Source: JAGTVG01 sp963699805
GTDB taxonomy: Bacteria > Bacteroidota > Bacteroidia > Cytophagales > Cyclobacteriaceae
Assembly (NCBI GenBank): GCA_963699805.1
Contig: CAVOVH010000009.1
Location: forward strand, 412,420-476,419
Direction: 5' to 3'
DNA length: 64,000 nucleotides
Both the position numbers and the translations under genes were made by a program. Positions 11,052-20,723 of the stretch are shown here, in pieces (within the stretch, counting starts at the first letter, position 1; each line of letters begins with the position of its first letter). A model generated the notes under the pieces. The model did no database searches and was not told the DNA's origin. It worked only from the letters and a program-made list of their open reading frames with translations.

Positions 11052-11981
11052 ATGAAACAAAAAGGAGGTCATCATCATGATGAAGTCGACCTGAGAGGAA
11101 GAAAACTGCTCATTACCATTGTCCTCAATTTACTCATCACGGTGGCACAGGTTATCGGGGCCATTTTTGCAAATTCCCTGGCATTGTTTTCCGATGCCTT
11201 TCATAATTTCAGTGACACCTCCTCCCTGTTGATCAGTTATGTTGCCAACAAACTGACCAAGAAAAAATCCACCAAGGAGCAGACTTTCGGCTACAAGCGG
11301 GCTGAAATCATTGCGGCTTTTATCAATGCATCCTTTTTACTGATCATAGCAATCTACATCATCTATGAATCCATCAACCGGATTTTTTCTCCGGACGAGG
11401 TGAAAATAAATCCCTTCCTCGTCATGGCACTGGCCGGATTCAGCATCATCATGAATGGATTGAGTGTATTGATCATATACAGTGATTCCAAAAAGAATAT
11501 CAATATCCGGTCGGCTTATCTGCATTTATTTACCGATATGCTCTCGTCGATTGCAGTTCTCGCTGGCGGGGCGGCCATTTATTTTTTCGATATCACTATC
11601 ATCGACCCGATCTTATCCTTTGTGATCGCCATTTACCTGATCATTTTTGGATGGAAACTGGTAATCGAAAGCATCAAGGTATTGATGCAGTTTACCCCGA
11701 AAAATATTGACCTGGAAGAAATTGCCAATGACCTCTCGGCAATTAAAGAGATCAGGAATATACATCATGCACATGCCTGGCAATTGAATGATGATGAGAT
11801 CATGTTTGAAGCGCATGTGGAATTTGAGGAAGACCTTACAATCAGTGAAGCTTGCGAGGTGATGAAGGCCATGAAAGATCTCTTAAAGCAGCATTTCGAT
11901 ATCCACCATACTACTTTTCAACCTGAATTCCAGGTAGGTTGTAAGAGTGATCTGATCCATCAGTCTTCCGGACATTCCTGA
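11052..11981 (+). CDS. Cation diffusion facilitator (CzcD/ZitB-type zinc exporter)
   Basis: An inner-membrane H+-coupled exporter of Zn2+ and similar ions. The N-terminus has a His-rich patch (GGHHHDE). Six membrane segments follow, with the metal-site motif SDAFHNFSD in segment II and LFTDML in segment V. The C-terminal cytoplasmic ferredoxin-like domain has HHAHAWQLNDDEIMFEAHVE. Length (309) is normal. It abuts the next gene end to end: its stop ends at 11981 and the stop codon of the convergent gene begins at 11982. Confidence 0.92.
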   Translation: MKQKGGHHHDEVDLRGRKLLITIVLNLLITVAQVIGAIFANSLALFSDAFHNFSDTSSLLISYVANKLTKKKSTKEQTFGYKRAEIIAAFINASFLLIIAIYIIYESINRIFSPDEVKINPFLVMALAGFSIIMNGLSVLIIYSDSKKNINIRSAYLHLFTDMLSSIAVLAGGAAIYFFDITIIDPILSFVIAIYLIIFGWKLVIESIKVLMQFTPKNIDLEEIANDLSAIKEIRNIHHAHAWQLNDDEIMFEAHVEFEEDLTISEACEVMKAMKDLLKQHFDIHHTTFQPEFQVGCKSDLIHQSSGHS

Positions 11982-12332
11982 TTATTTTTGAGCTAATTGA
12001 GCTTTCTGGGTATCGGCAATCATGGTATTCATTCTATAATATACCGTTCCCTGAACTTCAGTTAAAAAATCAGAAATGAGCATGAATCTTTTGATAACAT
12101 TGTTATCCCTGTCTCCTTTTGAAAAGATCTCATCGTGCTGATCGATGATTATGACCTCAGGAACACAACATCCTGTCTTATTATTTGAAAAACAAGCTGT
12201 TTCTTTTTCAATGCAGGCGGAGATAAAATCCTCTTCGGCGGAAGTGCAGGTATCCTTCATCTTATCCGTTGTATTTGCATACGCAACACCGATGGTCACT
12301 GCAGTCAGTAGGATGATCAATAAATTTTTCAT
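11982..12332 (-). CDS. Small secreted cysteine-containing protein of unknown function
   Basis: A 116-residue product with a clear signal peptide (MKNLLIILLTAVTIGVAYA). The mature part has five cysteines, including a CC pair (NKTGCCVPEVIII), so it is probably a periplasmic or secreted disulfide protein. I recognise no family. It is convergent with the CDF gene with no bases between them, so both must terminate within coding sequence of the other or read through. A link to metal stress is only inferred from position. Confidence 0.6.
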   Translation of the reverse strand: MKNLLIILLTAVTIGVAYANTTDKMKDTCTSAEEDFISACIEKETACFSNNKTGCCVPEVIIIDQHDEIFSKGDRDNNVIKRFMLISDFLTEVQGTVYYRMNTMIADTQKAQLAQK

Positions 12333-12876
12333 GGCCTTTTTTTGTTTGGTGATACTGTTAATGAAAAAACATACGAAAGGTATGCCAGAATTTTTATCTA
12401 TCTGTATATCAGTATCTTGTGAAGTTTTGTGAATTCAGATTGTGTTCATTTTTGAACAGTTGCCGCAAATCTGTACCGATTTTATGCAGTATATTAAGAA
12501 TAAAGAAAGGATTTTAACCTTCAGGGTGAATAGAAATGTAAATTGCGAAAAAACCTGTTTTCATATACTTTCAGAAGGAAATTCAGAATAACAAAAACAG
12601 GCACTGTTTCCAAGGGCGAAAAATAATCGTTGATGAAAGATCAGGTAACACTATTTATAAACTTTCTTTTCGTTCATATCATAACTTTCCCTTCCTGTTC
12701 CCTTTTGTCTTTCAGCAGGAATCTTCAATACTGTGACGAGCCGGCCAAAACGGACCACCGTCCTTCCATTTAAAGTATCTTTCTAAATGACAGGGTGAAG
12801 GGGAAAAAATAAACCTGGAATTACAGCTCTCGAAAAAATTGATCCATGTAGCTTATTCTTCAGAAAGAAACATTAA
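12333..12876. other. Intergenic region, nothing recognised
   Basis: About 540 bases between the small secreted protein (leftward) and the end of the GH3 gene (leftward). I see no gene, RNA or clear repeat. Confidence 0.4.
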
Positions 12877-15171
12877 TTATTCCAGCGCATTCAATTTAAA
12901 ACGGGCACTCAAGGGACCCACGGACAGGGTAAAAAATCCGGGTTCCAGAACAGCATTTCCCTTTTCGTCAGGAAAAGTCAGATGTGACCTGGGATCTATC
13001 TCAAAGATGAATTCTTTGGTCTCTCCCGGCAATAGAAATTGTTTATCGAAATGTTTCAACTGTCTGACAGGCCGTGTAATCGACGCAACTTCATCTGTAA
13101 GGAACCAAAGAACGGCCTCTCTCCCTTCCCGTTGACCGGTATTCTTCACCTTGACCATTGCCTTTATCTTACTCTCTTCATTCAAAATGGTGTCGGACAA
13201 AACCAGGTCAGAATATGAATAGGTCGTATAACTCTTCCCGGTCCCAAATTCTCCAATGGTGTACCGCTGTAGGTCCGTATTATGAACATTCAATTGGGAA
13301 AAGACCATGTGTTTATGATTATAGGAAATGACATGTCCCTGGTTCAGGGGATAGGTGATGGGCATTTTAGCACTCGGATTGATCCTCCCTTTCAATATAC
13401 CTGCGAGCGCTTCCCCTCCAAACATTCCCGGGAGTCCTGCAAAAATCACGGCCTCACATTCATCGAAAAGTTCGCCTAAAATTCTCGGACGTCCTTCCAG
13501 CAGGATCAATATAACTGGTTTATTGGTTGATACTGCTGTCTCGATCAATTCGATCTCCTCATCCGGCAGGGAAAGGTCATCAATATTGCCCCAACCTTCC
13601 GCATAAGGTTTTTCTCCGGTAACGACCACGATGGCATCTGCCAGTCCCGCATGCCAACGCAGACTTTTCGCATCGGTTTGTACAATGGTCGTATTTTCAT
13701 ATTCATCCTTTAAGGCTTCCACCACGGTTTTTATCGAATCCGGGTAGGCTGATTCATCGTCCCCCTGCCAGGTATAGGTCCAGCCACCACACAAAGCCAT
13801 CCTTGAATCGGCATTGGCACCTACCACCACCAACCTGCCTGGACGGATCAGTGGCAACGTATTCCGGTCGTTTTTTAACAATACGATGGATTCAGCCGCC
13901 GCATCGCGGGCTGCCTGGTGTGCTTCCTCACTTCCGATTTCGTAGAAATATTGGTCGGAAGGATAGGGATGGTCAAAAAGGCCCAGTCGGTATTTCAGTC
14001 TCAATATTCTTTTGACTGAGAGATCGATCCGTTCTTCCGGTATTCTGTCTTCCTCGACCAGTTCACGCAGGTAATTGCAGAAATCGATGGAGGTAGGTGT
14101 CATGGACATATCGATCCCTGCCATGATGGCCATATAAGTTGCCTCTTTTTCGTTTTCAGCCACCTGATGTTCCTGGTACAATTTGATGATATCCATATAA
14201 TCGGTGACCACCACACCATCAAATCTAAGCTGGTCACGCAATACTGTAGTCAGATAATAATAGGAAGCGTGTACAGGTTTTCCATTGATCTCACCTGAAT
14301 TGACCATCACCGTTCTTACACCGGCTTTGATCGCTGCCTGGAACGGAGGGATCAGGACTTCCTGCAAACGTTGTCTGGAGATCTCAACGGCTGTCCGGTC
14401 CCAACCGGAAGCAGGCAGAGAATAACCTACAAAATGTTTGGCACAGGCTGCCATTGAATAAGGACCGACGCTGGTTTCCTGCAAACCATGAATATATTCA
14501 GATCCCATGATGGATGCCAGATAGGAATCTTCCCCGAAAGTTTCGTATAACCGGGGCCACTGTTTATTTTCTCCCACATCCAATACCGGGGCAAAGTTCC
14601 AATGATGCCCGAGGGAGGCTGCTTCCCGGGCAGTAAAAATCCCGGTTTGCCTGGCCAGTACGGGATTGAAACTCGAACCCAGATTTATATTATGCGGAAA
14701 AATGGTCCCTTCTGCGAGATAATTGGCGCCATGTATATGATCAATGCCGAATATAATGGGGATTTTATTATTGGAAATTGCCAGGTTAATGGCTTGCAGC
14801 CTGTATCCGATCTCATACCAATGCTTTGCCGTTCGTGTTCCACCTGTCAGGAATGAGCCGACCTGGTATTTGGAAATAACATCCGCCAATCTTAATGAAT
14901 CAATGACCGGGGCCTGTCCACCGGTACCCACCACTGTACTTCCATCCACTCCAAAAAACGCTTCATTCAACTGGGTCATCTGACCGATCTTTTCCACCAG
15001 TGTCATCCGGAGCATCAGGCTGTCAATGAAATCTTCCATTTCATCATCATCCGTTCGCTCATGAGCCATTCTTTCAAATACGGATAGATCCCTTGGATCG
15101 TCAGAAAATTTGTTTTTACACCCGATCAGCAATAATAGGATTGCCAAGACAAAGACTTGCATCAGTTTCAT
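12877..15171 (-). CDS. GH3 family beta-glucosidase-type lipoprotein
   Basis: A 764-residue glycoside hydrolase family 3 enzyme that would trim terminal beta-linked glucose (or similar) from oligosaccharides. The signal peptide ends in a lipobox (LLLLIGC). Domain order is the N-terminal barrel (FGIDHIHGANY, AKHFVGYS), the nucleophile aspartate in FDGVVVTDYMDI, the alpha/beta sandwich domain (VVVTGEKPYAEGWGN), and the C-terminal fibronectin-III-like domain (GREAVLWFLTDEV). All expected parts are present and the gene is unbroken. The anchor places it in the periplasm or on the cell surface. Confidence 0.93.
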   Translation of the reverse strand: MKLMQVFVLAILLLLIGCKNKFSDDPRDLSVFERMAHERTDDDEMEDFIDSLMLRMTLVEKIGQMTQLNEAFFGVDGSTVVGTGGQAPVIDSLRLADVISKYQVGSFLTGGTRTAKHWYEIGYRLQAINLAISNNKIPIIFGIDHIHGANYLAEGTIFPHNINLGSSFNPVLARQTGIFTAREAASLGHHWNFAPVLDVGENKQWPRLYETFGEDSYLASIMGSEYIHGLQETSVGPYSMAACAKHFVGYSLPASGWDRTAVEISRQRLQEVLIPPFQAAIKAGVRTVMVNSGEINGKPVHASYYYLTTVLRDQLRFDGVVVTDYMDIIKLYQEHQVAENEKEATYMAIMAGIDMSMTPTSIDFCNYLRELVEEDRIPEERIDLSVKRILRLKYRLGLFDHPYPSDQYFYEIGSEEAHQAARDAAAESIVLLKNDRNTLPLIRPGRLVVVGANADSRMALCGGWTYTWQGDDESAYPDSIKTVVEALKDEYENTTIVQTDAKSLRWHAGLADAIVVVTGEKPYAEGWGNIDDLSLPDEEIELIETAVSTNKPVILILLEGRPRILGELFDECEAVIFAGLPGMFGGEALAGILKGRINPSAKMPITYPLNQGHVISYNHKHMVFSQLNVHNTDLQRYTIGEFGTGKSYTTYSYSDLVLSDTILNEESKIKAMVKVKNTGQREGREAVLWFLTDEVASITRPVRQLKHFDKQFLLPGETKEFIFEIDPRSHLTFPDEKGNAVLEPGFFTLSVGPLSARFKLNALE

Positions 15172-15320
15172 AACTACACGATATATACCCCTGAAAACTT
15201 TTTAAAATTATAAAAAAATGATGTAACGGGTGATAATTCTGAAAATTACTATATTTTTATTTTTATCAAAAATTAATCTTTCATTATACACCTTGCAACA
15301 AATATTATACCACTCCTTAT

Positions 15321-16670
15321 TTGAACAATATCGGCAAATATATTATTGAGTTCAGCGAAATGATCTGGGGGTATCCCCTACTGCTCCTTCTTTTGGGAGG
15401 TGGACTGTTTTTCCTGATTTATTCAGGACTGGTGCCTTTCCGGTTTTTCAGGCATTCGATCCAGATCCTTGCAGGAAAATATAATGAGGACCAGGACCCG
15501 GGGGACATCAGTCATTATCAGGCCTTGTCGACGGCACTTGCGTCCACCATTGGCATGGGAAATATCAGCGGTGTGGCTGTTGCCATTGCCACCGGTGGAC
15601 CCGGCGCCATGTTCTGGATGTGGGTGAGTGCCTTTGTTGGTATGGCCACCAAGTTCTTTACCTGTTCGCTGGCCGTCATGTACCGGAAAAAAGATCATAA
15701 TGGTAAACTTCAGGGAGGACCCATGTATGTGATCACCGAAGGACTGGGACCGAAATGGAGACCTCTGGCTGTCTTTTTTTCACTGGCAGGTATGATCGGT
15801 GTTCTGCCCATGTTCCAGGTCAATCAGTTCACACAGGCGATCCGGGAACTTTACATAGTCCCGGCAGGCATCACTCAGGCTTCTCTGATTAACCTTATGA
15901 CAGGCATTACGCTTATGATATTGGCTGCCCTCGTCATCTTCGGAGGTATCAAACGGATCGGGAAAGTGGTGAGCCGAATGGTTCCGATCATGATCATTTT
16001 GTATTTCGGTGCAGTGATGGCCATCCTGATCCTGAAATATCAGGATATCCTCCCCGCTTTTGGGATGATCTTCCGGGATGCCTTTTCCGGAAAGGCCATT
16101 CTTGGGGGTGCCTTGGGACAGTTGATCATCACCGGTATCAAAAGGGGTACCTTTTCCAATGAAGCAGGTCTTGGTACTGCCCCCATGGCGCACAGTGCGG
16201 CTAAAACGAAGGAGCCGATCCGGGAAGGACTGGTCGCCATGATGGGACCTGCCCTTGACACCCTGCTGGTTTGTACGCTCACCGCCCTGGCGATTGTCAT
16301 CACCGGAGTATGGAAAAATGTGGAGGTGGATGGCATTACGATGACCGCCGCTGCTTTTGAAAATGCCCTACCGGGATTTGGTAAGCACATCCTGATGGTC
16401 TGCGTGACTTTTTTTGCCATGACCACTCTTTTCGCCTTTCCCTATTACGGCACCAAATGTTTTACCTTTGTCTTCAAGGTTAAAAACAGGAATCTATACA
16501 ACTATATTTACCTGGGTGGAATCCTGCTTGCAGCCATCACTTCCCTTGATGTGGTGATCAGTCTGATAGATGGGGTTTACGGCCTGATGGCCATTCCAAC
16601 CATGACCTCCGCCTTGCTCCTGGCTCCCCGGGTAAAGAAGGCGGCCAGAAAATATTTCAGTGAAATATGA
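15321..16670 (+). CDS. Sodium:alanine symporter (AgcS family)
   Basis: An inner-membrane Na+-coupled amino-acid importer of 449 residues. Family marks include STIGMGNISGVA in an early membrane segment, GAMFWMWVSAFVGMATKF, and the conserved KRGTFSNEAGLGTAPMAH loop with its small-residue signature. About ten hydrophobic segments are visible. The frame begins with TTG at 15321; an ATG at 15360 would remove the first part of the N-terminal helix, so the upstream start is preferred. It has no close operon partner. Confidence 0.93.
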   Translation: MNNIGKYIIEFSEMIWGYPLLLLLLGGGLFFLIYSGLVPFRFFRHSIQILAGKYNEDQDPGDISHYQALSTALASTIGMGNISGVAVAIATGGPGAMFWMWVSAFVGMATKFFTCSLAVMYRKKDHNGKLQGGPMYVITEGLGPKWRPLAVFFSLAGMIGVLPMFQVNQFTQAIRELYIVPAGITQASLINLMTGITLMILAALVIFGGIKRIGKVVSRMVPIMIILYFGAVMAILILKYQDILPAFGMIFRDAFSGKAILGGALGQLIITGIKRGTFSNEAGLGTAPMAHSAAKTKEPIREGLVAMMGPALDTLLVCTLTALAIVITGVWKNVEVDGITMTAAAFENALPGFGKHILMVCVTFFAMTTLFAFPYYGTKCFTFVFKVKNRNLYNYIYLGGILLAAITSLDVVISLIDGVYGLMAIPTMTSALLLAPRVKKAARKYFSEI

Positions 16671-16802
16671 TCGGAAGTATCCCTATTCCTTGTCGTCAAC
16701 CGGAATTTTTCAGATAACATGAATTTAATTTTGAATTGCACTCCAATTCATGAAGATTGATTAATTTGGTGCGATTTTTTGTATAACTATATTGAAATCA
16801 AG

Positions 16803-17945
16803 ATGAAAAATTATTTGAGAGGTGCTTACGCCATTATTTTTTTGTTCTTATTCATAATTTCCTGTGAGCCGAAAACCTCACCTGAAACAAAAACGGTACC
16901 TGAAACTGAAAAGCCTGTCAACGTGATCCTGTTGATTGGAGACGGGATGGGACTTGCCCACGTATCAACAACCTATTATTTTAAATCGGATGGTCCGAGT
17001 AATTTTCAACGGTTTAAATATGTCGGGCTGATCAATACCTCTGCTGCCAACAGCAAGATCACGGATTCAGCGGCAGGTGCTACCGCCTTTGCCTGTGGAG
17101 TCCACACCGACAATGGAGCATTGGGCGTGGATACGGCAAAACAAACTGTTATGAATATCATTGAAAATGTTTCGCGGAACAATTATCAAACGGGATTGGT
17201 GGCCACTTCTTCCATTACCCATGCCACACCGGCCGGCTTTTATGCCCACGTACCCTCCAGAAATATGAATGAAAAGATTGCTGAACAATTGACCACCTCC
17301 GAGGTGGATATTTTTATGGGTGGGGGTCTGCAGTTCTTTAAAAACCGTGAGGATGGGAAAGACATGATCCAGCAGTTGAAAGACCATCAGTTCAGTCTTT
17401 ATTATGATATCGATGAAGTACCTGATCTGAAGCCGGATCAGAAATATGGATTGTTAGCCGCCCCCGACGGATTGCCTGCCGCCCACGAAGGACGCGGGGA
17501 TTTTCTGCCGGTTGCTTCGGAAAAAACTTTGAAGTATTTATCTACCGGGCGAAAACCCTTTTTCCTGATGATCGAAGGGTCACAGATCGACTGGGGAGCG
17601 CATGAAAACAATGGACAATATGTGATCGCTGAGATGCTGGATTTTGATAAAACCATCGGCAAAATACTTGATTTCGCTGAAAATAACGGCAAAACCCTTG
17701 TGATCGTCACAGCTGATCATGAAACCGGGGGAATGGCCCTGGCCTCCAATTTGGGAGATGAGATGTCAGCCGATTACAATGAGATCAATCCATCATTTTC
17801 CACCGAAGGACACACCGCCACCCTGATCCCCGTTTTTGCCATGGGACCTGGGGCAAAGGAATTCACCGGGATCTATAAGAATACAGAGATCTACCATAAG
17901 ATCGTAAAATTACTGGATCTTGAGCAGTTGACAGCTGAACGATAA
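16803..17945 (+). CDS. Alkaline phosphatase, lipoprotein
   Basis: A phosphomonoesterase that releases phosphate outside the cytoplasm. The start at 16803 gives MKNYLRGAYAIIFLFLF with the lipobox ISC. The PhoA-type active site is complete by eye: LLIGDGMG (metal aspartate), KITDSAAGATAFACG with the nucleophile serine, EGSQIDWGAHEN, TADHETGG and EGHTATLIPVF. The chain is 380 residues, shorter than E. coli PhoA but normal for Bacteroidota members. It fits a bacterium using organic phosphate from algae. Confidence 0.93.
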   Translation: MKNYLRGAYAIIFLFLFIISCEPKTSPETKTVPETEKPVNVILLIGDGMGLAHVSTTYYFKSDGPSNFQRFKYVGLINTSAANSKITDSAAGATAFACGVHTDNGALGVDTAKQTVMNIIENVSRNNYQTGLVATSSITHATPAGFYAHVPSRNMNEKIAEQLTTSEVDIFMGGGLQFFKNREDGKDMIQQLKDHQFSLYYDIDEVPDLKPDQKYGLLAAPDGLPAAHEGRGDFLPVASEKTLKYLSTGRKPFFLMIEGSQIDWGAHENNGQYVIAEMLDFDKTIGKILDFAENNGKTLVIVTADHETGGMALASNLGDEMSADYNEINPSFSTEGHTATLIPVFAMGPGAKEFTGIYKNTEIYHKIVKLLDLEQLTAER

Positions 17946-18141
17946 AGGCTGAATGTACAAAGCAGAAAGTTGAAAACTTAAAAGAAAAGGAGGATCACCT
18001 CCCTCGCTTCTTCTTTCATTACGCTGACTTGAACTTAGGTTGTTAACGGGTTCAAAGTGAAGCGTTGAAATTTACTTTTTTTGTATATTTAATTATATTC
18101 TAAATTATTACCAGTAAAAATACATTTAAATCCATAATATC

Positions 18142-18564
18142 ATGAAAAGAAATATTCTTCTTTTGATCATCTTCTTTATTCCAATTTTGGTTCATGCCCA
18201 GGTGCCATATACAGTTGAATTCTATTACAAAGTGAAATGGGGGTATTTTGATGAATTTATGGAATTGTACAAAAAAAACCATTACCCGATCCTGAAGGAA
18301 TTGAAAAAACGTGGCGAAATCCAGGACATGAAAGCCGTCTATCCGATCAACCATGCATCGGAATCAGGCCGGTGGGATTTCCGGTATACCATTGTTTTCA
18401 AAGATTTTGCAGCTTCCCGGAACCAGGCACTCTCCAAATCCATTACCCTTGAACTTTACCCCGACCAGGAAAAGTTCAAAAAAGAGGAACAGCGCCGTTT
18501 TGAGATCCTGCAGGAACATATTGATGTACCAATAAGGGAGGATAACCTGTCAGAATGGGAATGA
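18142..18564 (+). CDS. Small secreted protein, possibly dimeric alpha-beta barrel fold
   Basis: A 140-residue product with a signal peptide (NILLLIIFFIPILVHAQ). The mature part (YTVEFYYKVKWGYFDEFME, then WDFRYTIVFKDFAASRNQ) has the beta-alpha-beta rhythm of ferredoxin-like dimeric barrels, but this is a visual impression only. I do not recognise the family. A G-rich octamer repeat starts about 20 bases after its stop. Confidence 0.65.
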   Translation: MKRNILLLIIFFIPILVHAQVPYTVEFYYKVKWGYFDEFMELYKKNHYPILKELKKRGEIQDMKAVYPINHASESGRWDFRYTIVFKDFAASRNQALSKSITLELYPDQEKFKKEEQRRFEILQEHIDVPIREDNLSEWE

Positions 18565-18583
18565 GTGGTGAGACGGGGGTTGA

Positions 18584-18730
18584 GGAGACGGGGAGACGGG
18601 GAGACGGGGAGACGGGGAGACGGGGAGACGGGGAGACGGGGAGACGGGGAGATGGGGAGATGGGGAGATGGGGAGACGGGGAGATGGGGAGACGGGGAGA
18701 CGGGGAGATGGGGGGACAGGGTGACGGGGA
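18584..18730 (+). repeat. G-rich 8-bp tandem repeat (GGGGAGAC / GGGGAGAT)
   Basis: About eighteen head-to-tail copies of an octamer, with the last base alternating between C and T (GGGGAGAC in the first half, a C/T mixture later). Every unit brings one run of four G, so the strand could form G-quadruplexes. Long frames across it encode only Gly-Arg-Asp-Glu or Ser-Pro-Arg-Leu repeats and are not genes. Confidence 0.9.
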
Positions 18731-18790
18731 AATCAACATTCTTCATCACCTGCGTAACACATCGGTGATAAAGAAAGGTTTCGGTAGGCA

Positions 18791-18850
18791 CATCATTCAC
18801 TCAATCATTCAATCATTCAATCATTCACTCATTCAATCATTCACTCATTG
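18791..18850 (+). repeat. TCATTCAA/TCATTCAC tandem repeat
   Basis: A second, different microsatellite some 60 bases after the G-rich one: repeated TCATTCAA or TCATTCAC octamers, about seven copies, ending just before the tRNA gene. Confidence 0.85.
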
Positions 18851-18853
18851 AAT

Positions 18854-18942
18854 TGGTGCGCACGAGAAGAATCGAACTTCCACGGGATTTAACTCCCACC
18901 AGGCCCTCAACCTGGCGCGTCTACCAGTTCCGCCACGTGCGC
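18854..18942 (-). tRNA. tRNA-Leu (anticodon GAG)
   Basis: On the minus strand the acceptor arms GTGCGC... pair as GCGCACG and CGTGCGC, the D arm reads TGGCGGAACTGGTAGACGC, the anticodon loop TTGAGGG carries GAG, a long class II variable arm follows, and the T arm has GTTCGATTC. The CCA end is encoded (TGG at 18854-18856 on the plus strand). Decodes CUC/CUU leucine codons. Confidence 0.95.
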
Positions 18943-19101
18943 TTTTCATAATTTTAAGAACGTAAGCAAGCTTATTCCTACATATTCCCTCGGTCCCATT
19001 CATATTCGGTCTGGGCCAAGCAAAGAGTATTTTCAGGACGGCAAAGATAAAACCTTTTTGATAATTCCAAAAGGAAAAAAAGCCAGAATAGAGCTTTATT
19101 T

Positions 19102-20058
19102 CTATGTTACAAAACCGGAATCAATTACTTGAGTATATTGTCCTATCTGGTCGATCCTCACAATTGTTTTTTTGTTCACTCCATGATAAATGTTTGAAAA
19201 TTTCGCATTCCAGATGATATCTTCTGCTTTGTAGGATGTCCGGGCATGGATCGTCTGTGAAAATGTATCATTCATGCCCTTGACGAGGACCAGGAATTCC
19301 GCATCCGCTTCCACCAGATCTTTCCGATCGAATCCATTGATCGGGCTGTTCTCGTTGATGGGATGTACCACGGTCCAGGTAAGGGCCATCATATTGATCC
19401 GGGTCCTTTCCAGGTCCAATTGATAAAACTTCCTTATTTTTTTGCCATTTTCTTCTATTTTCATGGTCAGAAGCCACTGCACCTCCACATCAATGATCAG
19501 GTTATTTTTAGCATTTGACATTCTGAACATCAGACCTTTGCCACCCCGGTAAGGAGCCATCAGGGTATTTTTGGAAAAAATGATCCTGGAAACCGGTCTT
19601 GAAAATCGCCCGTACAACAGTCCTGCCGCCAGGGCCAGGTACATCATCCCAATGAGCATTTCGATCACTGCAACGATGCTGGAGGCATGTTCTACCGGAT
19701 TGATGCGTCCATACCCTACTGTTGAGAAAGTCTGTGCACTGAAATAAAAAGCATGCAGAAAATCTTCCGTAAAATCTCCAGTGGCGGCCAATCCAAGACC
19801 ATCAAGGCCCAATGTCCAGTAAATGGTACCAAAAAACAGGTTAATGGCTACATAGGAAAGAATGACCAGGACATTGAATTTCCACCACCGCATACGGATC
19901 AATTCATGGAAAATACTGAGGTGTTCGAAAAAACCAAGTCCGGTACGAACCACATTGAGGGAACCATCTTTATTGACCAGCCTTTCCGGCTGATCTTCAG
20001 GATTGGTGCCAAACCCTGAATCGGTATATTCTTTGAAGGATCTGAAAAACTTGATCAT
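19102..20058 (-). CDS. Inward-rectifier-type potassium channel (KirBac family)
   Basis: A tetrameric K+ channel of the inner membrane, 318 residues. The order is a short cytoplasmic lead, outer helix (FNVLVILSYVAINLFFG), pore helix with the selectivity filter TVGYG in SAQTFSTVGYGRINP, inner helix (IVAVIEMLIGMMYLALA), and the cytoplasmic immunoglobulin-like domain typical of Kir channels (LMFRMSNAKNNLIIDVEV). Bacterial KirBac proteins have the same length and layout. No regulator is adjacent. Confidence 0.93.
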   Translation of the reverse strand: MIKFFRSFKEYTDSGFGTNPEDQPERLVNKDGSLNVVRTGLGFFEHLSIFHELIRMRWWKFNVLVILSYVAINLFFGTIYWTLGLDGLGLAATGDFTEDFLHAFYFSAQTFSTVGYGRINPVEHASSIVAVIEMLIGMMYLALAAGLLYGRFSRPVSRIIFSKNTLMAPYRGGKGLMFRMSNAKNNLIIDVEVQWLLTMKIEENGKKIRKFYQLDLERTRINMMALTWTVVHPINENSPINGFDRKDLVEADAEFLVLVKGMNDTFSQTIHARTSYKAEDIIWNAKFSNIYHGVNKKTIVRIDQIGQYTQVIDSGFVT

Positions 20059-20121
20059 GGGGGAAAAATAATAGGTTTGTATTTAAGCCAACCTCAAAAT
20101 TAACCCAAAAAAATAATAAAT

Positions 20122-20153
20122 TTTCCCACAAGGGGGACTTCGATGTTCCGGAA
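20122..20153 (+). repeat. 32-bp direct repeat, left copy of the DUF559 unit
   Basis: TTTCCCACAAGGGGGACTTC and the following 12 bases to GGAA recur exactly at 20724-20755. The two copies flank the DUF559 gene about 600 bases apart. Confidence 0.9.
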
Positions 20154-20267
20154 GGATTAAATTAAAGATTTAAATGAAATCCAAAAATCTCACTTGTAAA
20201 TGAATTATCCGATATTTACATTTAGGTATGGCTCTAAAGTCCCCCTTTGATAGGGGGATTAAGGGGG

Positions 20268-20630
20268 ATGACCAGCTATAACTACAATTATAGAAAGAAA
20301 TTAAAAGGATTAGCCCGTGCCCTAAAAAAGCATTCAACAAAAGCTGAAATACATCTTTGGTGCGAAGTACTGAGGATAAAAAAATTTTATGGATATTCCT
20401 TTCTCAGGCAGAGACCCATTGGAAATTATATTGTTGACTTTTTCTGTAAAGAGTTAAATCTTGCTATCGAGGTGGATGGAATTACTCATGAAGAAAAATT
20501 TAACGAGGACAAACAGAAGGATCAATATTTGAAAAAAACAGGAATAAGCATAATAAGATTTACAGATGATGAAGTCCTGCATGATCTGGAAAATGTCATA
20601 TCGACATTGGAACATTTTATTCATCGATAA
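20268..20630 (+). CDS. DUF559 endonuclease-like protein
   Basis: A 120-residue protein of the DUF559 group, related in fold to Vsr/PD-(D/E)XK nucleases. Visible are the helical start (KKLKGLARALKKHSTKAEI), the core FLRQRPIGNYIVDFFCKEL with the catalytic-type aspartate in VDFFC, and LAIEVDGITH with the E-V-D pair. The ATG at 20268 lies in GGGGGATG, right after a hairpin of CCCCCT and AGGGGG (20241-20257). The gene sits between exact 32-bp direct repeats, so it looks like a small mobile or repeat-associated unit. Substrate and mobility are unproven. Confidence 0.82.
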   Translation: MTSYNYNYRKKLKGLARALKKHSTKAEIHLWCEVLRIKKFYGYSFLRQRPIGNYIVDFFCKELNLAIEVDGITHEEKFNEDKQKDQYLKKTGISIIRFTDDEVLHDLENVISTLEHFIHR

Positions 20631-20723
20631 TAGATATCATATAAAAAAAGGGGGAATCTTACTGTGATATTTAAACTTCCTTTTTTCTTCATCCCTCTAC
20701 CCCCCTTCACTGGCCCGCAAGGC

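Noticed and set aside
18584..18850. CRISPR array
   Set aside because: The repeats are 8 bp, head to tail, without spacers, and no cas gene is present.
18555..18851. Long frames on both strands across the octamer repeat
   Set aside because: They encode only repeats such as Gly-Arg-Arg-Gly-Asp-Gly-Glu or Ser-Pro-Arg-Leu, the product of an 8-bp repeat read in three frames.
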